A stretch of 34,775 bases of DNA, taken from the NCBI RefSeq assembly GCF_001723285.1, contig NZ_LPWG01000008.1:1-34775 (forward strand), read 5' to 3'. Under the pieces are notes generated by a model that had not been told where the DNA came from, did no database searches, and was given only the letters and a program-made list of their open reading frames with translations. Shown piece after piece: positions 1 to 7,493 of the stretch (within the stretch, counting starts at the first letter, position 1; each line of letters opens with the position of its first letter). The DNA comes from Methyloceanibacter methanicus. GTDB lineage: Bacteria; Pseudomonadota; Alphaproteobacteria; Rhizobiales; Methyloligellaceae. The position numbers were made by a program, and so were the translations under genes.

Positions 1-194
1 AGATGCGCTCTGAGATTGACATTGGCAGGGCAGCCATTGAAGTAGGAAGACTTGTATGCGGGCGCAATCAATCAAGCGGCCAGTACTTGGCCAAACACCG
101 AAAGCCAGGCCACTAGACGAACGCTCAGCCTGCATTGTTGCCAGCACCTACTCGATGCCGCCCAGGATCGCGGACTGCCTCTAGGCTGGCGACG
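1..194. other. window edge, no gene recognised
   Basis: No reading frame here resembles a known protein and no RNA gene or repeat was seen. The stretch directly abuts the left inverted repeat of the IS3 element, so it may belong to whatever the element interrupted. No target-site duplication could be matched with the other side (GACG on the left, GTCT on the right). Confidence 0.4.
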
Positions 195-236
195 TGAGCT
201 ACTCCCCGATCGTTGGACAGACTTCGACGTAAACTG

Positions 237-1084
237 AGCTACACTCTGCACCTGTTGATCGGGTTGGTGTTGTTCGATTGTCTGCCAATAGACCATGGCC
301 GGCGGCTGGCCGCCAAGGGCAGAGTGTGGACGTTTCCGGTTGTAGAAGTCCATCCATTTGCCGACACCAGTCCTGGCGTGTGACCCGGTCTCCCTGGCGT
401 GTAGATAGACACACTCGTATTTGAGCGCGCGCCACAGTCGTTCGACGAAGATGTTGTCGAGGAGCCGCCCCTTGCCGTCCATCGAGATGCCGACGCCCAT
501 CTGCCGCAGCCGGTCCGTCCAGGCAAACGACGTGAACTGCGAACCTTGGTCGGAGTTCACAATCTCCGGCACACCGAACTTGTAGACCGCCTCGTTCAAC
601 GCCTCGACGCAGAAGTCGGCTTCCAATGTGTTCGAGATGCGCCTGGCCAGCACCTTGCGGGTGAATCAGTCCATGATCGCTACGAAATAAAGGAACCCGC
701 GGCGCATCGGCAGGCATGTGATGTCCACCGCCCAGACCTGGTTCGGCCGATCCATCCTCAATCCCTTCAGCAGACACGGCCAGATCTTGTGCCCCGTCGC
801 CGGTCTGCTGGTGTTTGGCTTCTGGTAGATCGGCATCAGCCCCATGAGCCGCCGGATGCGCTTCTCGTTGACCAGATGGCCCTCGTTCCTCAGGTGCCAG
901 GTTATTTGCCGGACGCCGAAGAACGGTGTCTCCAGGAACTGTTCGTCAACCCGGCGCATCAGGGCGAGGTTCATCTCGCTCTCGCCCTGGGGCGCGTAAT
1001 AGCGTAATAGAACGACGATCGCGAGATCGACAGCAGCGTGCACTGCTTGCCGATCGACAATCCGGGGTGGCCCGGCTCAGTCAT
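237..1084 (-). pseudogene. IS3-family transposase OrfB, double-broken
   Basis: This is the DDE integrase subunit, readable as three pieces. From the ATG at 1084 the frame reads LSIGKQCTLLSISRSSFYYA, then leaves frame at an 8-bp tandem duplication (995-1010). The next piece holds HTH_21 and the first part of the rve domain (QVWAVDITCLPMRRGFLYFVAIMD) and ends at a TGA (666-668) where the family has Trp (MDWFTRKVL). The last piece has SDQGSQFTS, the second catalytic Asp, and the C-terminal E region (DNIFVERLWRALKYECVYL). At 234-236, where family members commonly end after QRVA, there is a CAG, so the frame runs on past the element end. Confidence 0.85.
995..1010. repeat. 8-bp tandem duplication (CGTAATAG x2) in orfB
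   Basis: CGTAATAG occurs at 995-1002 and again immediately at 1003-1010. Removing one copy restores the orfB frame as FYYAPQGESEM, the normal IS3 sequence, so the duplication is the frameshifting mutation. Confidence 0.9.
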
Positions 1085-1097
1085 GCCGCGTCTCACT

Positions 1098-1385
1098 TCA
1101 CGCCCCAAGCTTGAGCTTTCGTGACAAGAAATCGTTGGCGATAACCAACTCCCCGATCTTGGCGTGGAGGTCTTCGACCTGATCCTCGTCGATCTCCCGC
1201 CTCCGCCGGCCACCACGCTCGAACACGCCCGAGGCGCCTTCCAACAGCGCACGTTTCCATTGATGAACCATCGTCGGGTGAACACCGAACCGGCTTGCCA
1301 GTTCAGATATCGTCTCTTCACCCTTCACGGCCTCCAGGGCGACCTTCGCCTTGAATTCACGCGAATGCTGCTTGCGCTTCGACAT
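1098..1385 (-). CDS. IS3-family transposase OrfA
   Basis: The 95-residue protein is the DNA-binding subunit of an IS3-type transposase. It opens with the typical basic start (MSKRKQHSREFKAKVALEA), followed by a helix-turn-helix of the Tnp_8/IS911 OrfA type (ISELASRFGVHPTMVHQWKR, about residues 26-45). The C-terminal half is a leucine-zipper-like segment (EDLHAKIGELVIANDFLSRKL) used in this family for dimerisation and for joining to OrfB. Length is normal. The start is supported by a GGAGA-like site upstream (AGAAGGAGATGACAG). In the family, OrfAB is made by programmed -1 frameshifting near the end of orfA; here the downstream frame is broken. Confidence 0.9.
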   Translation of the reverse strand: MSKRKQHSREFKAKVALEAVKGEETISELASRFGVHPTMVHQWKRALLEGASGVFERGGRRRREIDEDQVEDLHAKIGELVIANDFLSRKLKLGA

Positions 1386-1465
1386 CTGTCATCTCCTTCT
1401 CATTGGAGATCAACAGACAGCAAATCGTAGGCTACGTCAGTGTCCGATTCCCGGGGAGTAGCTCA

Positions 1466-1588
1466 GTCTTACGTCAATCCAGGCGAAGGAAGATCGACGA
1501 GAAACAGGGCGCTATTGTCATAACGCAAGCACGAGTAGACGCGGCTCAAGCTGAAGAAGGCAAGCGAGCCGCCTCCCTGGATCTTTAG
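1466..1588 (+). other. possible 3' remnant of a gene cut by the IS
   Basis: Reading on from the IS right end, one plus-strand frame gives an Ala/Glu/Lys-rich, coiled-coil-like tail (TQARVDAAQAEEGKRAASLDL) that ends at a TAG (1586-1588), followed at once by a hairpin. It could be the end of an HlyD-like or other coiled-coil protein interrupted by the IS, but there is no matching 5' part on the other side, so the assignment is weak. Confidence 0.25.
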
Positions 1589-1597
1589 AGGCTACGT

Positions 1598-1645
1598 GGC
1601 CCGCCACAGAGGGTTGGCTTCTACCCTATTGCGGGCCGCATTTTC
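1598..1645 (+). terminator. possible rho-independent terminator, branched hairpin
   Basis: GGCCCGC (1598-1604) pairs with GCGGGCC (1631-1637), with an inner AGGGT/ACCCT stem, followed by CATTTTC. It lies 3' of the putative gene remnant and upstream of the 3' end of the kinase gene on the other strand. Confidence 0.45.
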
Positions 1646-1732
1646 GGTCGACTAGCACCCGCGCTGGCCAAAAATGTATCGATAGCGGTGAGCGCTGCTT
1701 TTCCGATTATGCGTGCGCATTCAGACTGCTCG

Positions 1733-3088
1733 TCACGTCTCGCCGGAGTTTCTTCTATCCATCCCGACCGGAAGTTCTATCTCCACGCTGAAGCCGCTCT
1801 CCGTTCCCGGTACCGGCGAAGCGAGTGTGAGCGCGCTGCCAGTTCGCTCGGCAATCGTTGCCACGATTGTCAGGCCCAGCCCGCTGCCCTCGGCGTTTGC
1901 CGTGCCGCGTTCAAAACGTTGCGTGAGGCGGTTCAGTATTTTGGGTGGCACGACAGGGGACTCGTTGGTCACCGTGAGGTGTCCCGCGGCGCTCAGTGTG
2001 ATCCGGACCGGGGTGCCAGGCTGCCCGTGGCGCAGCGCGTTGTCGATCAGATTCCGCAAAATGATCTCCAGAGCGTCGGGATCGAGGTCGGATAGAACCG
2101 GGAGCTCGGGCAATGTCAGGTCCAGGGACATTTCGGGCACCTGCCGAGCCAAGTCTTGCACGATCAGTTGCAGGAGCGGGCGCAGGTCCGATGGCTGGTC
2201 GCGGCGCAGCCGCCCGCCTTCTGCCCGAGCCATCTGCATCAGCCGTTCCGACACCCGTGTCATCCGCTTCAGCGTCGCTTCGATGTCGCTGGCGCGCGCC
2301 CTACCCGGCGGATCTGTGATCTCGGCCCTCAGCCGCTGCGCCTGCGCGATGGCGCCCGCCAGCGGCGTTCTGAGCTCATGCGCGGCATTGGCGGCAAAGC
2401 TGCGCTCGGCGTCGAAGGCGGCCTTGAGGCGGGCCAGCAGATCGTTCAGCGTATCGGCAACTGGTGCAATCTCGGTCGGAAGGCCCGGCGCCGGCACCGG
2501 CGAGAGGTCGCGGGCATTGCGCACTGCCAGCGCGCTGCGGAACCGCCGCAGCGGGGTGAGGCTGGTGTGTACGGCGAAGGCGATGGCGATCAGCGCCACC
2601 GGAGTGACGATCAGCAGCGGCACACCCAGCACCGTCTGTAGGTTCCAGGCTACGTGCGCCCGATGAGCTAGAGGCTCGGCCACGGTGATGCGGATGCTGC
2701 CCTGCAGAGCATCGTCGTTGTAGAGCCTGTGGGTCGCGGTCTCCCGGAACCCGGGCCCGTCGTAGGCGGGAAAGACCGTCGGATCGGCGTTATGCGATTG
2801 CAGCAGGATACGATCCTGATCGTCGCGGACCAAGTAGGTGAAAAATTCGTCATGCGCCCGGATTGCGCCCAGCCGCTGTGTCACGCCCTCATCCTCGCGT
2901 CCGATAATCTCGGTCACCGCGAGCGGAAGCAGCCGTTGTGCGGTTTCCTGCAGGGTCGAGTCGAACACCGTGTCCATCTCGCTCCGCAGCACCAGAGCGG
3001 TGACTGTGGCCTCCCCCGCCCAGAGCAGTGTCAGCAGCAGCCCGATGCCGAGTGCGAGCCGCGCCTGCAGGCTGCGTGGCGCTCTCAT
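1733..3088 (-). CDS. sensor histidine kinase, QseC/TctE-like
   Basis: The 451-residue inner-membrane kinase senses a periplasmic signal and phosphorylates the adjacent response regulator. Visible parts: TM1 (about 10-33), a periplasmic sensor region of about 115 residues, TM2 (about 151-173), a HAMP-like linker, then the HisKA domain with the phospho-acceptor His at about 237 (AANAAHELRTPL), the N-box (LRNLIDNALRHG, about 344-355) and the G-box (GSGLGLTI, about 401-408). Its ATG overlaps the regulator stop as ATGA (3085-3088), showing translational coupling in a regulator-then-kinase operon. Divergent from the PepSY/flavin redox genes, which it probably controls. Metal, haem or redox stress are possible signals, but the sequence does not say which. 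Confidence 0.92.
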   Translation of the reverse strand: MRAPRSLQARLALGIGLLLTLLWAGEATVTALVLRSEMDTVFDSTLQETAQRLLPLAVTEIIGREDEGVTQRLGAIRAHDEFFTYLVRDDQDRILLQSHNADPTVFPAYDGPGFRETATHRLYNDDALQGSIRITVAEPLAHRAHVAWNLQTVLGVPLLIVTPVALIAIAFAVHTSLTPLRRFRSALAVRNARDLSPVPAPGLPTEIAPVADTLNDLLARLKAAFDAERSFAANAAHELRTPLAGAIAQAQRLRAEITDPPGRARASDIEATLKRMTRVSERLMQMARAEGGRLRRDQPSDLRPLLQLIVQDLARQVPEMSLDLTLPELPVLSDLDPDALEIILRNLIDNALRHGQPGTPVRITLSAAGHLTVTNESPVVPPKILNRLTQRFERGTANAEGSGLGLTIVATIAERTGSALTLASPVPGTESGFSVEIELPVGMDRRNSGET

Positions 3089-3743
3089 GCCGACCCCAGC
3101 CGGTAGCCCAGCCCTCGCTCGGTCTCAATCACTCCGGAGCCGAGCTTCTTGCGCAAGCGGCTGACATGCACCTCGATCGTGTTGCTCTCGACTTCGGCGC
3201 CGAACGCATAGAGCTTTTCTTCGAGCTGCGCCTTGGACAGCAACTGCCCGGGCCGCTGTAGCAACGCTTCGAACAGCGCCCATTCCCGGGCGGTGAGCGA
3301 CACTGGCCGGCCGTCGCGGAGAACCGAGCGGGCGGCCACGTCAACCTCAAGCGGACCATGGACGATGATGGGGTTGGGATTGCCGGTATAGCGCCGCGCC
3401 ACCGAGCCGATCCGGGCCGAAAGCTCGGCCAGGTCGAATGGCTTGACCAGATAGTCGTCGGCGCCCGCATTCAGCCCCTCGATCCGGTCGGAAACCTGAT
3501 CGAGGGCGGTGAGGATGATCACGGGGGTCACATCGCCCTTGGTCCGCCGCGCCTCAGAAAGGGAACGCCGCGCCCGTCAGGCAACATCAGGTCCAGCAGA
3601 ATGAGATCGTATCTCGCCCCAAGCAGCGCGTCGGTGGCGGCATCCAGCCGCATCACCCAATCGACGGAATGGTCGTCGCTGACCACTTGGTCGCGCACGG
3701 CGGCTCCCAGAACGGTGTCATCCTCGATCAGCAGAATGCGCAT
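3085..3743 (-). CDS. OmpR-family response regulator (frameshifted)
   Basis: A receiver plus winged-helix DNA-binding regulator for the following kinase. The receiver has the acidic pocket (IEDD, residues 7-9), the phospho-Asp at about 51 (LLLDLMLPDG), the Thr (IILTAL) and the Lys (VKPFD); the C-terminal Trans_reg_C domain has the recognition region SNTIEVHVSRLRKKL. The frame breaks near 3553-3557: one piece starts at 3743 and ends in a premature stop, the other runs to 3085. Adding one base restores FLxEARRTKGDVTPVII and a 219-residue protein, the normal family length. All catalytic residues survive, so a single-base sequencing deletion is more likely than a dead gene. Confidence 0.85.
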
Positions 3744-3793
3744 ATGGCCCCGGGCTCCATTGTCTGTTCTTGCGCATTGTATGAAGCGGCCGC

Positions 3794-3860
3794 CTGACGC
3801 GGCGCTGACGGGAGCGGCGGAACCTCGTCAGGATCCCGTCAGCTTCATCCCGCATAGAAT
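3794..3860. promoter_or_regulatory. probable response-regulator operator and promoter
   Basis: Two direct-repeat pairs face each other: CTGACG-N5-CTGACG (3794-3810) and CGTCAG-N5-CGTCAG (3826-3842). Each has the 11-bp period typical of OmpR/PhoB-type tandem half-sites. A TAGAAT -10-like hexamer (3855-3860) lies 12 bp after the right pair, so the right site would occupy the -35 region of the PepSY gene, as in class II activation. The left pair is oriented towards the regulator gene and could serve autoregulation. Confidence 0.6.
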
Positions 3861-3893
3861 GGTTGAAGACACCCGCAGGACGGAGTTTGGCCC

Positions 3894-4208
3894 ATGACAA
3901 AAATGCTTGCAATTCTGGCGTTTGCCGCTGCCAGCCTCTCGACCGGCGGCGCGCTGGCCGGCGACGACTGTTACGTGCCGATGGCGGACTGGCGGCCACG
4001 CGCAGCAGTGGCACAACTGGCCGAGGACAAGGGCTGGACGGTGCACCGAATCAAGATCGACGACGGCTGCTACGAGATCAAAGGCCAGGACGCTGAGGGC
4101 CGCCTGATCGAAGTGAAGGTGCATCCCGCAACGCTCAATGTGCTTGAGATCGAGTATGAGGATGACAAGCACCATCGCAGTCACGGTGATCGCCGCGTCG
4201 ACGACTGA
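3894..4208 (+). CDS. exported PepSY-domain protein
   Basis: A 104-residue protein with a Sec signal peptide (about 1-22, cut after GGALA) and one PepSY domain (ADWRPRAAVAQLAEDKGWTVHRIKIDDGCYEIKGQDAEGRLIEVKVHPATLNVLEI, about 32-90 in overall extent). Two Cys (DDCYVP and DDGCYEI) could form a disulfide in the periplasm. Such single PepSY proteins are common beside OmpR/QseC-type two-component systems and PepSY-TM reductases. It is the first gene downstream of the putative operator and is followed by a terminator-like hairpin. Its biochemical role is not established; a modulatory or ligand-binding role is inference. Confidence 0.8.
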   Translation: MTKMLAILAFAAASLSTGGALAGDDCYVPMADWRPRAAVAQLAEDKGWTVHRIKIDDGCYEIKGQDAEGRLIEVKVHPATLNVLEIEYEDDKHHRSHGDRRVDD

Positions 4209-4252
4209 CATTCACCGCGCAACCCAATGACGCCGGATGCCGCTCGGGCGTC

Positions 4253-4276
4253 GCCCCGCGACATGGCGGGGCTTTT
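4253..4276 (+). terminator. rho-independent terminator after PepSY gene
   Basis: GCCCCGC (4253-4259) pairs perfectly with GCGGGGC (4266-4272) over a 6-nt loop, followed by TTTT. It would separate, or partly attenuate, transcription between the PepSY gene and the redox genes downstream. Confidence 0.6.
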
Positions 4277-4407
4277 GGTGTGGCTCGTCGCGGGTCGCCG
4301 GTGCTCGCCGCATCCTGACACCAAGCTGAAGCAGAAAATGGATCTTCGTCAGGAAACACTCAGGCTCGGTAGCGAAATCAGGCATCGGATACCAAGGAGA
4401 TCCCGCC

Positions 4408-4743
4408 ATGAAAAAGACCATCGCCCTGTTGACCGCCTCCGCCGCGCTGGGGCTCGCCACCTGTCTGCCGGCCCGGAGCGCGATGCAAGACGACAGGACC
4501 GCAGACGGTGCGCTGACCGCCGAGTTCCGGCCGGAACATGGCTCGTTGCGGTTGTGGTTTGTCGACGACGATGACGACGACCATCGCAAGCATCCCCGCA
4601 AGTCTCACGACGATGATGACGACGATGATAACGACGACGGCGGACGCGGGGGCCGGATGAACCCGGCCCCCGCCGGCGCCGCTGTTCCGCCGCACAACGG
4701 TCTCTTCGGCAACGGTGCCAAGCCGCAGGTTCAGATCAACTGA
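4408..4743 (+). CDS. exported Asp-rich low-complexity protein
   Basis: A 111-residue protein preceded by a good ribosome site (AAGGAG). The signal peptide is about 1-25 (MKKTIALLTASAALGLATCLPARSA). After a short linker come two poly-Asp runs (VDDDDDDH and HDDDDDDDNDDGG) separated by a basic His/Lys/Arg patch, then a Pro/Ala/Gly-rich tail. No family is recognised. Runs of Asp with His suggest divalent-metal binding in the periplasm, but this is inference from composition. It lies between the PepSY gene and the DUF2271/reductase genes and is probably co-expressed with them. Confidence 0.7.
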   Translation: MKKTIALLTASAALGLATCLPARSAMQDDRTADGALTAEFRPEHGSLRLWFVDDDDDDHRKHPRKSHDDDDDDDNDDGGRGGRMNPAPAGAAVPPHNGLFGNGAKPQVQIN

Positions 4744-4802
4744 GACAGCCACGCGATCCGGGCATCTGGACCGCTCGCTCGCCTCCCCAGAGGACAGACA
4801 CA

Positions 4803-5273
4803 ATGAAATCACTTCTCGCCACGCTTGCGCTGACCACCGCGTTGACCGCGCCGGGGCTTGCCAATGCCCGGCCTGTGACCCTCACCACCAATTTGAATGC
4901 CTATGGCGGCGACGGTGCTTATCTGGCCTACTACGTCACCGATGCCTCGGGCGCCCATGTCGGCACCCTGTGGATGGCCGGCGGCAAATCGAAATATTAC
5001 AAGCATCTGTCGGACTGGTATCGCGCTACCGGCGGCAACACTGCCGAGATCAACGGCATCACCGGGGCCAGCGTCGGTGCCGGGCGGACACTCGAGATCA
5101 CGTTGGATCTGGCCGATGCGCTGTTCGACGCGGGCTACACCCTGCATGTGGACGCCGCTGTCGAGGACATGCGCGACAGCCCCAACGAGATCGCCGTGCC
5201 GCTGACCGCCGAGGGTGCGGGCACGGCTACGCGCGGGCGCCGCTACATTGCCGATTTCTCCTACAGCTACTAG
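4803..5273 (+). CDS. DUF2271 protein, possible flavinylated carrier
   Basis: A 156-residue exported protein: signal peptide about 1-22 (cut after LANA), then a DUF2271 domain (YLAYYVTDASGAHVGTLWMAGGKSKYYKHLSDWYRATGG... RRYIADFSYSY). DUF2271 genes are often found next to PepSY-TM proteins and ApbE, as here. A TGAS tetrapeptide (residues 87-90, in INGITGASVG) resembles the [S/T]GA[S/T] core at which ApbE attaches FMN to a Thr/Ser in other proteins such as NqrC. That suggests the protein is the periplasmic electron carrier of this locus; covalent FMN is inference. The start has AGAGGA upstream. Confidence 0.8.
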   Translation: MKSLLATLALTTALTAPGLANARPVTLTTNLNAYGGDGAYLAYYVTDASGAHVGTLWMAGGKSKYYKHLSDWYRATGGNTAEINGITGASVGAGRTLEITLDLADALFDAGYTLHVDAAVEDMRDSPNEIAVPLTAEGAGTATRGRRYIADFSYSY

Positions 5274-5285
5274 CGGATAGCCCCC

Positions 5286-7493
5286 ATGCTCCGCTCTGTT
5301 CATCGCTGGCTGGGCCTTCTGGCAGGACTCTTTCTGACGGTCCTGGCGCTGAGCGGCGCGGCGCTGTCGGTCTTTCCTGCCGCCGAGCGGCTTTCCGCCC
5401 CGCAGGCCGGTACGGAGCAGAGCGTGGCCGATCTGGCGGGCCGCATTCAGGCGGTCTTCCCGGGCGTCGAACAGATACGGCGCGCGCCCTCGGGCCGGAT
5501 TACCGCCTATTGGTTTGAGGAGGGCCGGCCCGGCGCGGCGGTGATTGACCCGGCCACAGGTCAGGGCGTGGCCTCTGCTGATCCCAACCAGACGCTGCGC
5601 TGGCTGACCAATTTGCACCGTTCGCTGTTTCTCGACGATGCTGGCCGCTTAATCATGGCTGCGGGGGCCGCATCTATGCTGCTGCTCTCGGTCTCCGGCA
5701 TCCTTCTCGTCGCGCGCCGGACGGGGGGCTGGCGCCGATGGCTCGCTCCGCTGCGCGGCCCGCTCGCGGGGCGGCTGCATGTGGAGATTGCGCGGCTGAC
5801 GGTCATTGGTTTGCTGCTCTCCTCCGCCACCGCGTTGTGGATGACTGCATCGACTTTCGATCTGCTGCCGGATGACAGCACGCCGCACGCCTTTCCAGCG
5901 GAGGTGAGCGGCCAGACCGGTGTGGCGCTGGCCAATCTGCCGTTGCTGGGAGACACGCCGGTTACGGAGCTGCGCGAACTGACCTTCCCCTACCCAGACG
6001 ACGCCACCGATGTCTTCACCCTCAAGACCGACAGCGGCACCGGTTATGTCGACCAGGGCAGCGGCGCGCTGCTGGCCTGGGCCGATCTGAGTGGTTGGGA
6101 GCGTCTGTCCGAAACGATCTACATGCTGCACACCGGCCAAGGCGCCGCAGTGCTGGGGCTGGTTCTTGGGCTGATGGCACTGGGCTTACCGGGGATGGCG
6201 CTAACCGGCGTGATCCTCTGGGCCGCCGCGAAGCGTGGGCGTCCGCGCCTGCACCAGAACGCCCCAGCAAGTAGGGCCGAAACCATCGTGCTGGTGGGCA
6301 CCGAGGGCGGTACCACCTGGGGGTTTGCTGCCACGCTGCACGTGGCACTCACGGCGGCCGGTCGATCCGTGCATGTGGCGCCGATGTCGGCCTTCGCCCC
6401 ACGGCGCTATGCGAAGGCCAAGCGCGTCCTCGTGCTGGCCGCCACCTATGGCGACGGTGCCGCGCCCGCCTCAGCCAAGGGCTTTCTCGACCGACTCGAG
6501 AACCAATCGGCGCCGAGCGAGATTCCGCTGGCGGTGTTGGGATTCGGCGATCGCAATTTTCCTGCCTTCTGCGGCTATGCCAAACGTGTCGCCGAAGCGG
6601 CTGAAGCCAGTGGCTGGGTTCAGCTCATCCCCTATGACACGGTCGACCGGCAGTCGCCGCAGGATTTCGCCCGCTGGGGCGAGGCTCTCGGCCAAGCCAT
6701 GGGGCTGAAGCTAGAGCTGGCGCATTGCCCGGTTAGGCCTGCCAGCCTGGCGCTGACCCTGATCTCGCGCCGCGACTATGGCGCCGAGGTGCAGGCACCG
6801 ACCGCCATCCTGCGCTTCGCCCTGCCGCGCGTGCCATTCTGGCGACGCCTGACCGGGCGCGGCTTCGGCCGGTTCGCACCGGGGGATCTGCTAGGCGTGT
6901 TGCCGGAAGGCTCGGACGTGACCCGATTCTACTCGCTCGCCTCCGGCCATCGTGACGGCTTCATTGAAATAGTAGTGAAAAAGCACCCCGGCGGTCTCTG
7001 TTCAGGCCAGTTGATGGGTCTGAAGCCAGGTGACGGCGTGCGGGCCTTCCTGCGCCGCAACCCCGATTTCCATCCCGACCGCAGCGCGGCTCCGTTGATC
7101 CTGGTCGGGGCTGGCACCGGCGTCGGACCGCTGGCGGGTTTCATCCGCGGCAACATGGGGCGCCGTCCCGTGCACATGTTCTTCGGTTTGCGGCATCCGG
7201 ACAGCGACTTCCTCTATGACGCAGAATTCACCGACTGGCAGAGAGATGGGCGCCTGACCCGGCTGGTTCCGGCGATCTCGCGCACACAGCAGCCGAGTTA
7301 TGTGCAGGATGCGTTGCGGCGCGAGGGGCCGGAGATTGCGCGGCTCATTCGCCAAGGCGCGCGGGTGATGGTTTGCGGTGGCCGCGGCATGGCCGCCGGT
7401 GTCGCCGCCGCGCTTGCGGACGTGCTGAAACCTGCCGGGCTCACCCCGGCGATGCTGAAGATGGAAGGGCGCTATGTTGAAGACGTCTACTGA
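5286..7493 (+). CDS. PepSY-TM / flavodoxin / FNR fusion reductase
   Basis: A 735-residue inner-membrane flavoreductase. The N-terminal part is a PepSY-TM module with membrane segments at about 9-32, 118-138, 161-180 and 284-310. Several begin with His (HRWLGLLAG, LHRSLFL, LHVEIARLTV, LHTGQG), positions that could bind haem. Then a flavodoxin-like FMN domain (ETIVLVGTEGG... LAATYGDGAAPASAKGFL) and a sulfite-reductase/cytochrome-P450-reductase-like FAD/NAD(P)H module (RFYSLASG, LILVGAGTGVGPLAGFIRG, VMVCGGRGMAAGV, with C-terminal aromatic Y). Inferred flow: NAD(P)H to FAD to FMN to membrane haem to a periplasmic acceptor. It starts 12 bp after the DUF2271 gene and overlaps apbE by 20 bp. Confidence 0.88.
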   Translation: MLRSVHRWLGLLAGLFLTVLALSGAALSVFPAAERLSAPQAGTEQSVADLAGRIQAVFPGVEQIRRAPSGRITAYWFEEGRPGAAVIDPATGQGVASADPNQTLRWLTNLHRSLFLDDAGRLIMAAGAASMLLLSVSGILLVARRTGGWRRWLAPLRGPLAGRLHVEIARLTVIGLLLSSATALWMTASTFDLLPDDSTPHAFPAEVSGQTGVALANLPLLGDTPVTELRELTFPYPDDATDVFTLKTDSGTGYVDQGSGALLAWADLSGWERLSETIYMLHTGQGAAVLGLVLGLMALGLPGMALTGVILWAAAKRGRPRLHQNAPASRAETIVLVGTEGGTTWGFAATLHVALTAAGRSVHVAPMSAFAPRRYAKAKRVLVLAATYGDGAAPASAKGFLDRLENQSAPSEIPLAVLGFGDRNFPAFCGYAKRVAEAAEASGWVQLIPYDTVDRQSPQDFARWGEALGQAMGLKLELAHCPVRPASLALTLISRRDYGAEVQAPTAILRFALPRVPFWRRLTGRGFGRFAPGDLLGVLPEGSDVTRFYSLASGHRDGFIEIVVKKHPGGLCSGQLMGLKPGDGVRAFLRRNPDFHPDRSAAPLILVGAGTGVGPLAGFIRGNMGRRPVHMFFGLRHPDSDFLYDAEFTDWQRDGRLTRLVPAISRTQQPSYVQDALRREGPEIARLIRQGARVMVCGGRGMAAGVAAALADVLKPAGLTPAMLKMEGRYVEDVY

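Larger units (their letters stand above)
195..1465 (-). mobile_element. IS3-family insertion sequence, inactivated
   Basis: The element is about 1271 bp, the usual IS3-family size, and carries orfA and orfB on the minus strand. Its ends are inverted repeats: TGAGCTACTCCCCG at 195-208 is the exact reverse complement of 1452-1465, and weaker similarity continues inward (ATCG..GGACA). No target-site duplication is evident, which suggests an old insertion or later rearrangement. OrfA is intact but orfB carries two independent lesions, so the copy should not transpose by itself. Family assignment rests on the orfA helix-turn-helix protein and the rve-type DDE domain of orfB. Confidence 0.85.

Noticed and set aside
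1713..2666. Plus-strand open frame opposite the histidine kinase
   Set aside because: Ser/Arg-rich shadow; the kinase H, N and G boxes are on the minus strand.
3545..3560. Programmed frameshift in the response regulator
   Set aside because: No slippery heptamer and no reason for recoding in this family; the same type of -1 break occurs in many unrelated genes of the window, so sequence error fits better.
4809..5618. Minus-strand open frame opposite DUF2271 and the reductase start
   Set aside because: No domain character; overlaps two well-supported plus-strand genes.
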